From Nitrospira sp. (GTDB taxonomy: Bacteria; Nitrospirota; Nitrospiria; Nitrospirales; Nitrospiraceae), in the NCBI GenBank assembly GCA_030123605.1, contig CP126123.1:124001-188000 (forward strand): DNA of 64,000 nt, written 5' to 3'. Shown piece after piece: positions 45,456 to 54,201 of the stretch (position 1 is the stretch's first letter; each line of letters begins with the position of its first letter). The notes under the pieces were generated by a model. The model made no database searches. It saw only the letters and a list, made by a program, of their open reading frames with translations, and was not told where the DNA came from. The position numbers and the translations under genes were made by a program.

Positions 45456-46751
45456 ATGGCGAAGAAGATGCAGCGGCGGATTGCAGTGGTGGGCTTGGGA
45501 TACGTTGGGTTGCCGATCGCGGTGGCTTTCGGCAAGCATGCACCGGTCATTGGGTTCGACATCAATAAGGCCAAGGTTGAAGAACTTCGCAAGGGTGTAG
45601 ACCGGACCGGAGAGGTGTCGCCGCAGGATTTGAAGGCGAGCCGAGTGCGATATACGTCGGAACCGAGCGATCTGAAACCTGCCGACTTCATCATCGTTGC
45701 TGTCCCGACCCCCATCAATGAAGCGTTGCAACCGGATCTGACGGCCTTGCGGAAGGCGTCGGAATTGATCGGTTCGAATCTTTCCTCCGGCGCCATCGTC
45801 GTCTATGAATCGACGGTCTATCCCGGCGCCACGGAGGAGGAGTGTCTCCCGATCCTCGAACGGTCGTCCGGGCTGAAGAGCGGCATCGACTTCAAAATCG
45901 GCTATTCGCCCGAACGTATCAATCCTGGCGACAAGGAACATACCCTCGAAAAAATCCTCAAAGTCGTCTCGGCGCAGGATGAAGAGTCCCTGGAGATCGT
46001 GGCACAGACCTATGCCACGGTCGTCAAGGCCGGCATCCATCGGGCGTCCAGCATCAAGGTCGCCGAAGCTGCGAAGGTGATCGAGAATACGCAGCGGGAT
46101 CTCAACATCGCATTGATGAACGAGTTGGCATTGATTTTTCATCGTCTGGGCATCGATACGAGGTCGGTGCTCGAGGCGGCTGGCACGAAGTGGAATTTTT
46201 TGAAGTTCAATCCCGGTTTGGTCGGGGGCCACTGTATTGGGGTGGATCCCTATTACCTCACGGCGAAGGCCGAATCCGTGGGATATCATCCCGAGGTGAT
46301 CCTGGCCGGGCGGCGGATCAATAACAGTATGGGCAAGTATGTGGCCGAACAGACCGTGAAGCTGTTGAGTCAGGTCGAACGCCCGGTCAGCGATTTAAAG
46401 GTGGCGGTATTGGGGTTGACGTTCAAAGAAAATGTCCCGGATTTGCGGAACAGCAGAGTGCCGGATATCGTGAATGAACTGAAGGAGTATGGAATTCAAG
46501 TCCTGGTCCACGACCCGCTGGCGGAACCGGAAGAGGCGGTGGGGGAGTACGGTTTGCGTCTGTCTTCCTGGGATCAGCTCAAGCAGGTGGATGGGATCGT
46601 GTTGGCCGTCGCGCATCGGGAATATCTGCAGATGGGTATGCACGAGCTGCTCAAGCCGTTGCGCAAACAACGCAACAATGTCGTGGTCGACGTGAAGAGC
46701 GCGTTGAACCCGGATGCGTTGCCGGGATCGGTGAAGTACTGGCGGTTGTAA
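45456..46751 (+). CDS. tviB: UDP-N-acetylhexosamine 6-dehydrogenase (TviB/WbpO type)
   Basis: 431 residues from ATG 45456, which has GAGGGGAGCGGC directly upstream; a longer TTG start at 45399 is in frame. The NAD-binding VVGLGYVGLPIAVAFG is at 11-26. YESTVYPGATEEEC is in the first half, and the catalytic Cys260 is in GGHCIGVDPYYL. The enzyme oxidises C6 of UDP-GlcNAc or UDP-GalNAc twice to the uronic acid. It is GC-rich like the genes after it and probably marks the edge of the older chromosome backbone. Products could feed the asnB-type amidotransferase. Confidence 0.93.
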   Translation: MAKKMQRRIAVVGLGYVGLPIAVAFGKHAPVIGFDINKAKVEELRKGVDRTGEVSPQDLKASRVRYTSEPSDLKPADFIIVAVPTPINEALQPDLTALRKASELIGSNLSSGAIVVYESTVYPGATEEECLPILERSSGLKSGIDFKIGYSPERINPGDKEHTLEKILKVVSAQDEESLEIVAQTYATVVKAGIHRASSIKVAEAAKVIENTQRDLNIALMNELALIFHRLGIDTRSVLEAAGTKWNFLKFNPGLVGGHCIGVDPYYLTAKAESVGYHPEVILAGRRINNSMGKYVAEQTVKLLSQVERPVSDLKVAVLGLTFKENVPDLRNSRVPDIVNELKEYGIQVLVHDPLAEPEEAVGEYGLRLSSWDQLKQVDGIVLAVAHREYLQMGMHELLKPLRKQRNNVVVDVKSALNPDALPGSVKYWRL

Positions 46752-47069
46752 GACGTCGTTGGTGTGATCGGTAAGGGTCTTTCGGACCTCTCTTCTGATT
46801 GTTCTGCCGAAGTCTTTTCGATCGATCGTCTCTCTCAGAGATCCACACGTACCGTTCCATTTCCTCGCGTCGTCATAGAGCCGAATGTTGTAGACCGTTA
46901 ATGTCTCGTCTCCTCTTTGCCGAAAGAGGTAGGAGACGAAGGTATGATGTTTGCCGTGCAAAGCGAGAATCTGATTGTTGCGTCTGGTCGAGTTTGGTAT
47001 ACCAAAGAGGTTCTAACCTTGTTGATCCGATCTATGGCTTCTCCCTTCCGCGCGACACACGTCGGCACC
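46752..47069 (+). other. Gap between tviB and the secretin gene
   Basis: 318 bp. It contains a weak terminator-like hairpin (AGGGTC...GACCTCT, 46774-46790) followed by a T-rich stretch, and a stronger hairpin at 46906-46939. The secretin frame is open from 46917 on; ATG 46944 has a good AGGAGA site but would give a 42-residue extension before the signal peptide. Confidence 0.5.
46906..46939 (+). promoter_or_regulatory. Hairpin upstream of the secretion operon
   Basis: TCGTCTCCT and AGGAGACGA form perfect nine-base arms, extended inward by CTTT/AAAG around a GCCG loop. The right arm contains the AGGAGA that would serve as ribosome-binding site for ATG 46944. Folding would hide that site, so the hairpin could control translation. 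No T-run follows, arguing against a terminator. Confidence 0.45.
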
Positions 47070-49412
47070 ATGCTCCGTGTGCTCCATCGGCCTCTCCTCA
47101 CGGTCGTCGGCCTGGTGTGTTGTCTCGTCGCGACCGCCTGTGGGAGCCTGATCTCTGCCGATGTCAAACGGGGGGACCAGCATCTCGCGGCCGGGAATTG
47201 GGAGGAGGCCACGGTCGCCTACCGGCAGGCGCTCAAGGATGCTCCCTTCGACCTGTCGTTACAGAACAAGTATGCGATCGCCAGAGAGCGGGCCGCCGCG
47301 ATGCACGAGGAGCGGGGCCGGCAGCTGTTGAAGGATCGCCAACTCGAGTTGGCCGCCGATGAGTTCAAACGTGCGCTGACGATCGAACCGACGAGCAAGG
47401 AGCATGAATCCGGCCTGACCGAAGCTTTACGGTTGAAGGAAGCTCGCGATCGCTACCGGGAGGCGGAACGGCTGGCGCAATTGGGACGAGTGAACGAGGC
47501 CATGGAGGGGTACAGGCAAGCGGTGGAGCTTGATCCGTCTTACAAGGAGGCGTTGGACGGAGTGTCGCGCCTTTCCGAAGAGCAGCACGCACTGGATCGA
47601 GACGACCGTCAGAAGCAACCCGTGACGTTGCAGTTCCGTAATGCCGGCCTGAAGGAAGTGCTCGAAGCGTTGGGCAAGGCCGCGCGGGTCAACTTCGTGT
47701 TCGACAAAGACGTCCGGAATGATCCGGTTACCGTATCGCTGGAAGACAAACCGTTCGACGAAGCGTTGACGCTGGTCTTGAACAGCAACAGTCTGTTCGC
47801 GCAGAAAGCCGGTCCGGCATTGTTCATCATCAGTCCGAACACCAAACAGAAGCAGGAACAGTATCAGGACCTGATGATCAGGACATTCTATCTGTCGTCG
47901 GCCAAGGCCAAGGATATGGTGGCGTTGTTGAAGACCATGCTGGATGTGAAGCACATCCATGGCAACGAGCCGCTCAATACCGTCGTGATTCGCGACCAGC
48001 CAGAAAAGGTGGAATTGGCGGAGAAGATCATTCAAGCCAACGATCGCGAAGACTCCGAGGTCCTGTTCGATGTGGAAGTGCTGGAAGTCGACCGGACGGT
48101 AAATCAGACCTATGGGCTGTCCTATCCGAAGCAAGTGGCTGCGGCGCTCATCCCGCCGGGGTTTACGGGGACGATCGCCGGCGACATCGCGCAGCAGCTT
48201 ACCTATCGGAATCTTGCCAGCCTGGGAAAAGACAGTTATCTGTTCAAGCTGCCGACGAACGTGCAGTTGGATTTCCTCAAGCAAGTCACGGATGCCAAGA
48301 CACTGGCGGCCCCGAAGGTACGCGTCGTCAATAACAAGAAGGCCGAGGTCAATATCGGCGACAAGCAGCCCATCCTGCTCTCGACGACCAACGTGTTGCC
48401 TGGGCAGGCTGCGACCGGCGCCGTGCCGACGACGTCGACGGTGACCTCCATCGAGTTTCGCGATACCGGCGTCAAGCTGACCGTGGAACCCAATATCCAT
48501 TTGGGGAACGAGCTGTCTTTGAAGATGAAGATCGAGGTGATTCGCCTGGGTGACAGCGTGCTGTTGCAGGCTTCCCCGCCGATCAGCCAATTTAAGTTCG
48601 GCAACCGGTCGGCCGAAACCATGTTGAATGTGCGCGATGGGGAAACCATCGTGCTGGGGGGACTGTTGCAGGAAGAGGACCGTCGGACCAAAACGACCAT
48701 TCCCTGGATCGGTGACATTCCCGTTCTGGGCAACCTCCTGAGTTCGTTCACGACGTCGCGGGTGACGACGGAAGTGATCCTGACCATCACGCCCCATATC
48801 GTCAACCCATTGCGTCCGCCGGGATTGCAGGCGCAGGTCTTCTGGTCCGGAACCGAGTCCGTCTATTCCACGTCGCCGTTGTTTGCGGTCCAACCGAAAA
48901 AAGTCTCGACCCGCGTTCCCGCCTCGGACGCACCGGGTACGGTCTATCAAAAGAGTTCGGCGAAAAAGCCCAAGGGCGAAGCCTCGGTCCTGGAACCGGT
49001 CCCGATGACCTTGCAGCTCTCCATTCAGCCCGCGGACGCCGCCGTTCAGACCGGCAAAGAGTTTCGCGTGGATGTCATGGCGAAGAACGTGCACGGATTG
49101 GATACCGAAACGTTCACATTGGATTTTGATCCGAAGATCATCGAGTTTCGAGATGCCGCGGAGGGAGAAGTGTTGGGCACCGAGGCCGGCAAGGCCGCCG
49201 TGGCCGTCGCACCGAAATCGGCCGATGGAGTCGTCGAACTGCGCCTGCATCGCTCTGCGAGCACCACGAAAGAAGACGGTCGTCTGCTTCGTCTGACATT
49301 TGTCGCCAAGGCGCCGGGCGTATCACCGCTCCGTCTACAGGCGGCCAAACATGACGACCCCGCAGGCCCGGAAGGGTCGGGGGAAGCCAAAGGAGTCGTG
49401 AGGGTGCGGTGA
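47070..49412 (+). CDS. gspD: Lipoprotein secretin (GspD/PilQ-like) with TPR and C-terminal cohesin-like domain
   Basis: 780 residues from ATG 47070, which gives a normal lipoprotein signal peptide with Cys24 (CLVATACGS). Residues about 30-190 are TPR-like helices. Secretin N-domains follow (VTLQFRNAGLKEVLEALGK; FYLSSAKAKDMVALL; NTVVIRDQPEKVE), then the secretin core with VPTTSTVTSIEFRDTGVKL and the ETIVLGGLLQEE and WIGDIPVLGNL motifs. Residues about 645-770 form a cohesin-like beta-sandwich (LSIQPADAAVQTGKEFRVDV; FTLDFDPKIIEF). It builds the outer-membrane pore. Cohesin at this place is unusual. The stop overlaps the next start (GTGA). Confidence 0.9.
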   Translation: MLRVLHRPLLTVVGLVCCLVATACGSLISADVKRGDQHLAAGNWEEATVAYRQALKDAPFDLSLQNKYAIARERAAAMHEERGRQLLKDRQLELAADEFKRALTIEPTSKEHESGLTEALRLKEARDRYREAERLAQLGRVNEAMEGYRQAVELDPSYKEALDGVSRLSEEQHALDRDDRQKQPVTLQFRNAGLKEVLEALGKAARVNFVFDKDVRNDPVTVSLEDKPFDEALTLVLNSNSLFAQKAGPALFIISPNTKQKQEQYQDLMIRTFYLSSAKAKDMVALLKTMLDVKHIHGNEPLNTVVIRDQPEKVELAEKIIQANDREDSEVLFDVEVLEVDRTVNQTYGLSYPKQVAAALIPPGFTGTIAGDIAQQLTYRNLASLGKDSYLFKLPTNVQLDFLKQVTDAKTLAAPKVRVVNNKKAEVNIGDKQPILLSTTNVLPGQAATGAVPTTSTVTSIEFRDTGVKLTVEPNIHLGNELSLKMKIEVIRLGDSVLLQASPPISQFKFGNRSAETMLNVRDGETIVLGGLLQEEDRRTKTTIPWIGDIPVLGNLLSSFTTSRVTTEVILTITPHIVNPLRPPGLQAQVFWSGTESVYSTSPLFAVQPKKVSTRVPASDAPGTVYQKSSAKKPKGEASVLEPVPMTLQLSIQPADAAVQTGKEFRVDVMAKNVHGLDTETFTLDFDPKIIEFRDAAEGEVLGTEAGKAAVAVAPKSADGVVELRLHRSASTTKEDGRLLRLTFVAKAPGVSPLRLQAAKHDDPAGPEGSGEAKGVVRVR

Positions 49413-49915
49413 AACAGTCCGGTGTCACGTTGCTTGAATTGCTCGTCACCCTGACCATTCTCACCATCCTTGCCTCGGTTGCGTTGCCCTTCACGAAAGT
49501 CTCCGCCAAACGGACCAAGGAAATCGAGCTGCGGCAAAATCTTCGGATCATTCGGGCGGCCATCGATACGTTTCGTCTTGAATGGGCGCGGGACGGAGAC
49601 ACGTTGACGGGGCCGGCTTGTGTCAAGAACCGATTGAGCTGTAAGGAAGTGACTGGCCCCTACGGCTATCCCAAGTCGCTGGACGTGTTGTTGGGCATCA
49701 AGTTGACGGGTGAGCAGGCCAGCGTGCGAGGGACGACGGTGAAGCGGTATCTGAGGTCCATCCCTCCGGATCCCATGTCCGGAGTCCCTGACTGGCATGT
49801 GCGGTGTTATCGGGACCCGGCGAGTGTGAAAGACTGGTGCGGAGAAGACGTGTACGATGTCACGACTCACAGCCAAGAGTTGGCGCTTGATGGGACCAAG
49901 TACCGAGATTGGTAG
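49409..49915 (+). CDS. Type II/IV pseudopilin
   Basis: 168 residues from GTG 49409. A five-residue leader (MKQSG) precedes VTLLELLVTLTILTILASVA, the prepilin helix with Glu at mature position 5. The mature domain has a long helix (LRIIRAAIDTFRLEW) and a Cys-containing region (two Cys pairs around CVKNRLSCKEV and CYRDPASVKDWC) not found in the usual GspG. PDPMSG resembles the GspG calcium-loop area. It would be a minor or major subunit of the periplasmic pseudopilus, processed by a prepilin peptidase not seen here. Confidence 0.86.
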   Translation: MKQSGVTLLELLVTLTILTILASVALPFTKVSAKRTKEIELRQNLRIIRAAIDTFRLEWARDGDTLTGPACVKNRLSCKEVTGPYGYPKSLDVLLGIKLTGEQASVRGTTVKRYLRSIPPDPMSGVPDWHVRCYRDPASVKDWCGEDVYDVTTHSQELALDGTKYRDW

Positions 49916-50297
49916 ACGAGCATGGCCGGTCTTCTCATCGCAAGGCTTTACGATCATCGAATTGATGATCGTGGTGACGATCGTCGGCATCCTCGCCACC
50001 TTGGCGGTCCCTTCCTATCAAGCCGCCATCGTCAAGGCCAAAGAAGGGGCCTTGCGGCAGGATCTGTTTTCGTTGCGCGATGTCATCGATCAGCATCGGG
50101 CCGACAAGGGCAAGTATCCTGAAAACATGCAATCGCTCATCTCGGCCGGGTATCTTCGACGGGTTCCGACCGACCCGATAACCGGCTCGACCTCGACCTG
50201 GCAGGAAATGGTCGATCAAGGGGAAGGCGGGATGGTCGATGTGTTTTCGGGGTCCGATCTTGTCGGCACCAACGGAGTTCCCTATAACCAATGGTAA
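49890..50297 (+). CDS. Type II secretion pseudopilin, GspG-like
   Basis: 135 residues from ATG 49890, overlapping the preceding gene by 26 bp; ATG 49857 is also in frame. The leader ends SSQG, then FTIIELMIVVTIVGILATLA with Glu5. LRQDLFSLRDVIDQHRADKGKYPENMQSL and VPTDPITGS match small GspG-type major pseudopilins, and the ending VFSGSDLVGTNGVPYNQW is similar to many Nitrospira and deltaproteobacterial pseudopilins. Likely a main structural subunit. Confidence 0.88.
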   Translation: MGPSTEIGRRAWPVFSSQGFTIIELMIVVTIVGILATLAVPSYQAAIVKAKEGALRQDLFSLRDVIDQHRADKGKYPENMQSLISAGYLRRVPTDPITGSTSTWQEMVDQGEGGMVDVFSGSDLVGTNGVPYNQW

Positions 50298-50301
50298 TAC
50301 T

Positions 50302-51141
50302 ATGAACTGCATGATCCAGCGATATACCCCTGTGCATCGGACGGCAGCTGGTCTGAGAGTCGGATGTTGGGTCGTGGGTGTGTTGAGCCTGTCTCTCTGG
50401 GGAGGCTGTGCGCGGTTGGAACCGATCGCGGATCCGGCCCCGTCGGACCTTCAAGTGACGGCGGATTCCCTCAGGACGGCGGTCCGTGAGGCTCAGCGTA
50501 CGGCCGCCGATTTGCGGACGGAACTCGACGAGCAGCGGAAGGAACTTGCCGATGTGCAGGTGGCACGGGCGCAACTTCAGGGGATGTTGCGGGAGACGGA
50601 GCGGCGCCTGACGGAGGCCCGCCAGGTCATCGAATTGCAACGGGAGGAACTGGCCACGGCGCGCATCGAACGTGAGCGTGTGGCACAAGCCGCCCGTCCG
50701 CTTCACAGCGGACTCCGGGAGTCCGCGACGCTGGTGCCCTATCGTGGAAAGAAGTCTCCGTCCGGCCTGGACGTCGTCGTGCCGGCTGCGGTGGGTGCGA
50801 GGGAGCGCGTGGAAGTGCCGCCGCTTCCTGCCGATGAGGACTCCGTTCCTCATTCGCCTGTTGTGCCGGCAGATGTCGGGCCAGTTTCGGAAGAGTCGCA
50901 GCCGGCGTCGGTCTCGCCCCATGAGGTCCCTGCCGTCGTCCCGGTTCGAACCATCGTCGTTCAGGAAGGGGAGACGTTGTGGCGGTTGGCGCGTCGCCAT
51001 AAGGTCGCCATGGAAGTACTTCGAGTATTGAACGGCTTGTCCGACAATCGTATTGTGGTCGGCCGGACGCTGCGGTTGCCGGAGCCTCGTCCGCCACAGA
51101 CGGTCGTCCCGACGTCATCGAGAGACGCAGCGGTTCGATAA
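50302..51141 (+). CDS. LysM-domain lipoprotein with coiled coil
   Basis: 279 residues from ATG 50302. A lipoprotein-like signal ends at LSLWGGC (Cys near residue 36). Residues about 50-130 are a heptad-rich coiled coil (TAVREAQRTAADLRTELDEQ). A Pro/Val-rich linker follows. The C-terminal LysM binds peptidoglycan: VQEGETLWRLARRHKVAMEV and NRIVVGRTLRLPE. In type IV pilus systems a LysM protein (TsaP) anchors the secretin to the cell wall; a similar job here is a reasonable inference from the operon position. Confidence 0.82.
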   Translation: MNCMIQRYTPVHRTAAGLRVGCWVVGVLSLSLWGGCARLEPIADPAPSDLQVTADSLRTAVREAQRTAADLRTELDEQRKELADVQVARAQLQGMLRETERRLTEARQVIELQREELATARIERERVAQAARPLHSGLRESATLVPYRGKKSPSGLDVVVPAAVGARERVEVPPLPADEDSVPHSPVVPADVGPVSEESQPASVSPHEVPAVVPVRTIVVQEGETLWRLARRHKVAMEVLRVLNGLSDNRIVVGRTLRLPEPRPPQTVVPTSSRDAAVR

Positions 51142-51182
51142 CAGCTGTCGGCCGTTAGCGACCTGTCGATCCGAATGAACCC

Positions 51183-52397
51183 ATGGCTGTGTTCGCCTAC
51201 AGAGCGGCCCGTGCGGATGGAACGACCTTCGAAGGTCAAATCGAAGGGGAAGACGAGCAACTGGTGCGCGCCAAGCTCGAATCCGACGGCCTGTTGGTCT
51301 TTCGCCTTGCCCGGCGCGGGGCCGGCCTTGGTGTGCCGGGGTTTTCGACCGGTCGCTGGGGCAAACTTCCCCTACAAGATTTCCTCGTGTTTAATCAAGA
51401 ACTGCTGGCCCTGATCAAGGCCGGGCTCCCGATCTTGCGGGTCTGGGACCTGCTCATCGATCGTACTCAACGGGCTCCCTTTCGAGAAGCACTGAAGGCG
51501 ATCAAGCAGGATATCCGCGGAGGGCATTCGGCCTCCGAGGCCCTCGCCAAACATTCCGCCTATTTTTCGGAACTGTATCTGGCCACCATCCGTGCAGGCG
51601 AGCAGTCCGGGAACTTGGCCGAAGTCCTGCAACGGTACATCGCCTACCTCAAGTTGATGATCGGCCTGCGACAGAAGGTCACCAAGGCGCTGGCCTATCC
51701 GGCCTTTCTGGTCGTCGTGGGCATTGCAGTGGTCGGGTTTTTGTTAAGTTACGTGATGCCGACGTTCGTGTCGGTCTATGGGGAATCGTCGGCGAATCTG
51801 CCGACTCCGACCCGCATGCTCATCGCCGTGATCCACATGGGGGAGGCGCAACTCATTCCGTTTGCGATCGTGATCGGTGCAGCGTTGGTGTCGGGGCGGG
51901 CCTGGTACCAAACCACGGCCGGTCGATTGTCCGTGGATCGACAGTTGTTGCGATTACCGCTCATCGGAGTGATTCTGGTGGAGCACTACACGATCCAATT
52001 GACCCGCACGTTGGCCACGGTGCTGGCTGGCGGAACCCCTTTGGTAGAAGCCCTCGAAATCGCCCGTAGCGCCGTGTCGAACCGCTTCGTGTCGCGTGGT
52101 CTGGCCTCGGCGGTGAACGAAATCCGTGAGGGCAGTACCCTGGCCGCCGCCATCGAACGTCCGAAAATCTTACCCAAGCTGGCGATTGAAATGTTATCGG
52201 TCGGAGAGGAAACGGGATCGTTGGAGCCGATGTTGCGGGATGTGGCGGAGTTTTACGAAGGCGATCTCGATGTGCGGCTCAGTCAGTTGACCACCTGGAT
52301 CGAGCCCGTGCTGTTGCTGGTGATGGGTCTTCTGGTCGGAGGCATCGTCATCATCATGTATCTGCCCATTTTTCAAATGGCCGGCACGATTCAGTAA
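51183..52397 (+). CDS. gspF: Inner-membrane platform protein GspF/PilC
   Basis: 404 residues. An N-terminal cytoplasmic part (AVFAYRAARADGTTFEGQIE) is followed by two T2SSF repeats. Hydrophobic helices lie near 165-185, 215-235 and 375-395. The motifs LALIKAGLPILRVWDLL and TRTLATVLAGGTPLVEALE are the repeat starts, and MLSVGEETGSLEPML is in the second. It couples the ATPase to pseudopilus assembly in the inner membrane. Normal family length. Confidence 0.93.
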   Translation: MAVFAYRAARADGTTFEGQIEGEDEQLVRAKLESDGLLVFRLARRGAGLGVPGFSTGRWGKLPLQDFLVFNQELLALIKAGLPILRVWDLLIDRTQRAPFREALKAIKQDIRGGHSASEALAKHSAYFSELYLATIRAGEQSGNLAEVLQRYIAYLKLMIGLRQKVTKALAYPAFLVVVGIAVVGFLLSYVMPTFVSVYGESSANLPTPTRMLIAVIHMGEAQLIPFAIVIGAALVSGRAWYQTTAGRLSVDRQLLRLPLIGVILVEHYTIQLTRTLATVLAGGTPLVEALEIARSAVSNRFVSRGLASAVNEIREGSTLAAAIERPKILPKLAIEMLSVGEETGSLEPMLRDVAEFYEGDLDVRLSQLTTWIEPVLLLVMGLLVGGIVIIMYLPIFQMAGTIQ

Positions 52398-52464
52398 TCC
52401 AACGGCGCTGAGGTCTGCGACCCTCATGCTATTGTGACCAGCGCCTGGTTCGGAGGGACTCAGG

Positions 52465-54198
52465 ATGTTCATGCAACGTCATCTCACCCGTCCATCGCTG
52501 GCCGATGTGATGGTGCGCGAAGGGATCTTGCCGAAACGGACCGTCGATCAGGCCGTCGCTCGTCTGGGGGGCAGCATCGCCGCGCTGGGGCAGACGCTGG
52601 TCGAGGAAGGCAGTATTTCAGAAGCCCAATTGGCGCAGGCCTTGGCGGCACAATATGGGCTCCCCTACGATCCGCTCACCGGCTTTCGAGTGGATTCGGA
52701 GTTTTACCACACCATTTCGGTGAAGCTGATGCGGCGCCATCCCTTCGTGCCGGTGAAGGAGGAGAACGGCGTCTTGACCATCGCGATCTCCGATCCCCAC
52801 AACCTCCTTGCGTTGGATGAACTGGAAATTCTGCTCAACCGCACCCTGCATTACGTGGTGAGCTCGCGAGCGGCCATTCAGGCAGCCTTGGAGCGCAGCG
52901 AAGGGTCCAGTCAAGCATTGCGCGAGTTGGAGGCGGAGTACCGGTCGGTACTTGTCAAGGAGGATGAGCGGGGCGAAGAGGTCTTGACCGTCGACCATTT
53001 CGGCGAAGACCAGAGCCCCGTGGTGAAGCTGCTCGACACGATTATGTTGAGCGCCATGCAGCGCCGGGCCAGCGATATCCACATCGAGGCGACGGATCGA
53101 GCCACCACGGTCAAGTTTCGCGTGGACGGTATTCTGGTCTCGGCTATGGATCCGCTCGATGTCAAACTGCATCCTCCGCTTGTGTCCCGCTTGAAGGTCA
53201 TGTCCGATCTCGACATCGCCGAACGGCGGGTGCCGCAGGACGGGAGTTTCCGGATGCGGTTGGATCGTAAGACGGTGGACTTCCGGGTGTCGATCCTCCC
53301 GAGCGTGTTCGGTGAATCCGTCGTGATCAGAATCCTGGACCGGGAGGCGATCACCACCGGCGTGTCGAGCCTACGACTGGATCGTCTCGGGTTCAATCCC
53401 GAAGATCTGAAGCGGTTCAGGCGTGCCATCACACGCCCCTACGGCATGGTGCTCGTCACAGGGCCGACCGGCAGCGGTAAAACCACAACGCTCTATGCCG
53501 CCATCAGCGAGATGAACATTCAGGAAGACAAGTTGATCACCATCGAAGATCCGGTGGAGTATCAGCTGCCTGGGGTGGTGCAGATTCCCGTGAACGAAAA
53601 GAAGGGGCTGACGTTCGCCCGCGGGTTGCGGTCGATCTTGCGGCATGATCCGGACAAGATCATGGTCGGTGAAATCCGGGATGCGGAAACGGCGCAGATC
53701 GCGATTCAGTCGGCTCTGACCGGCCATTTGGTGTTGACGACCGTGCATGCCAACAACGTGTTCGACGTGATCGGACGGTTCGCGTCGATGGGCATCGATT
53801 CCTACAATTTCCTGGCCGCCTTGACCTGTGTGCTGGCGCAACGGTTGATCCGAGTCATCTGCCCCGATTGCCGCCACCAAGTGGTGCTCGACGAGGCGTT
53901 GGCCGAGGAGTCCGGCATCGACTACGAGCAGTACAAGGACGCGCCGTTTTATGAAGGAAAAGGCTGCCCCGAATGTCACGATACGGGCTATCGTGGCCGA
54001 AAGTGTATCACCGAATTCCTGGACCTGACGGACGAAATCAAGGAAATGATCCTGGCCGACCGGGCGCTGTCGGAAATTCGCTACCGGGCGGTTACGGACG
54101 GCATGATCACCCTGCGGCAGTCTGCGGTGAAGAAAGTGCTGGCCGGAGAGACGACGTTGCGTGAAATCAACCGCGTGACGTTCAGTGAAGAGCGGTAA
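52465..54198 (+). CDS. gspE: Secretion/pilus assembly ATPase GspE/PilB
   Basis: 577 residues from ATG 52465. The N-terminal MshEN domain (LADVMVREGILPKRTVDQAVA) is followed by an ATPase core: Walker A GPTGSGKTT at 333-341, the Asp box with ITIEDPVEYQLPG, Walker B KIMVGEIRDAETA, and a His box with LTTVHANN. The zinc tetracysteine Cys466, Cys469, Cys501 and Cys504 is present, as in GspE and PilB. It powers pseudopilus polymerisation from the cytoplasm. Three bases separate it from the pilM-like gene. Confidence 0.95.
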   Translation: MFMQRHLTRPSLADVMVREGILPKRTVDQAVARLGGSIAALGQTLVEEGSISEAQLAQALAAQYGLPYDPLTGFRVDSEFYHTISVKLMRRHPFVPVKEENGVLTIAISDPHNLLALDELEILLNRTLHYVVSSRAAIQAALERSEGSSQALRELEAEYRSVLVKEDERGEEVLTVDHFGEDQSPVVKLLDTIMLSAMQRRASDIHIEATDRATTVKFRVDGILVSAMDPLDVKLHPPLVSRLKVMSDLDIAERRVPQDGSFRMRLDRKTVDFRVSILPSVFGESVVIRILDREAITTGVSSLRLDRLGFNPEDLKRFRRAITRPYGMVLVTGPTGSGKTTTLYAAISEMNIQEDKLITIEDPVEYQLPGVVQIPVNEKKGLTFARGLRSILRHDPDKIMVGEIRDAETAQIAIQSALTGHLVLTTVHANNVFDVIGRFASMGIDSYNFLAALTCVLAQRLIRVICPDCRHQVVLDEALAEESGIDYEQYKDAPFYEGKGCPECHDTGYRGRKCITEFLDLTDEIKEMILADRALSEIRYRAVTDGMITLRQSAVKKVLAGETTLREINRVTFSEER

Positions 54199-54201
54199 CC
54201 G

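Noticed and set aside
46752-46916. Cyclic-di-GMP riboswitch before the secretion operon
   Set aside because: No GEMM-type conserved core or tetraloop-receptor pattern could be found.
47427-49250. 607-residue open frame on the - strand opposite the secretin gene
   Set aside because: A shadow of GC-rich codons: no domain, no start signal, His/Arg-rich low-complexity composition; the + strand frame has clear secretin motifs.
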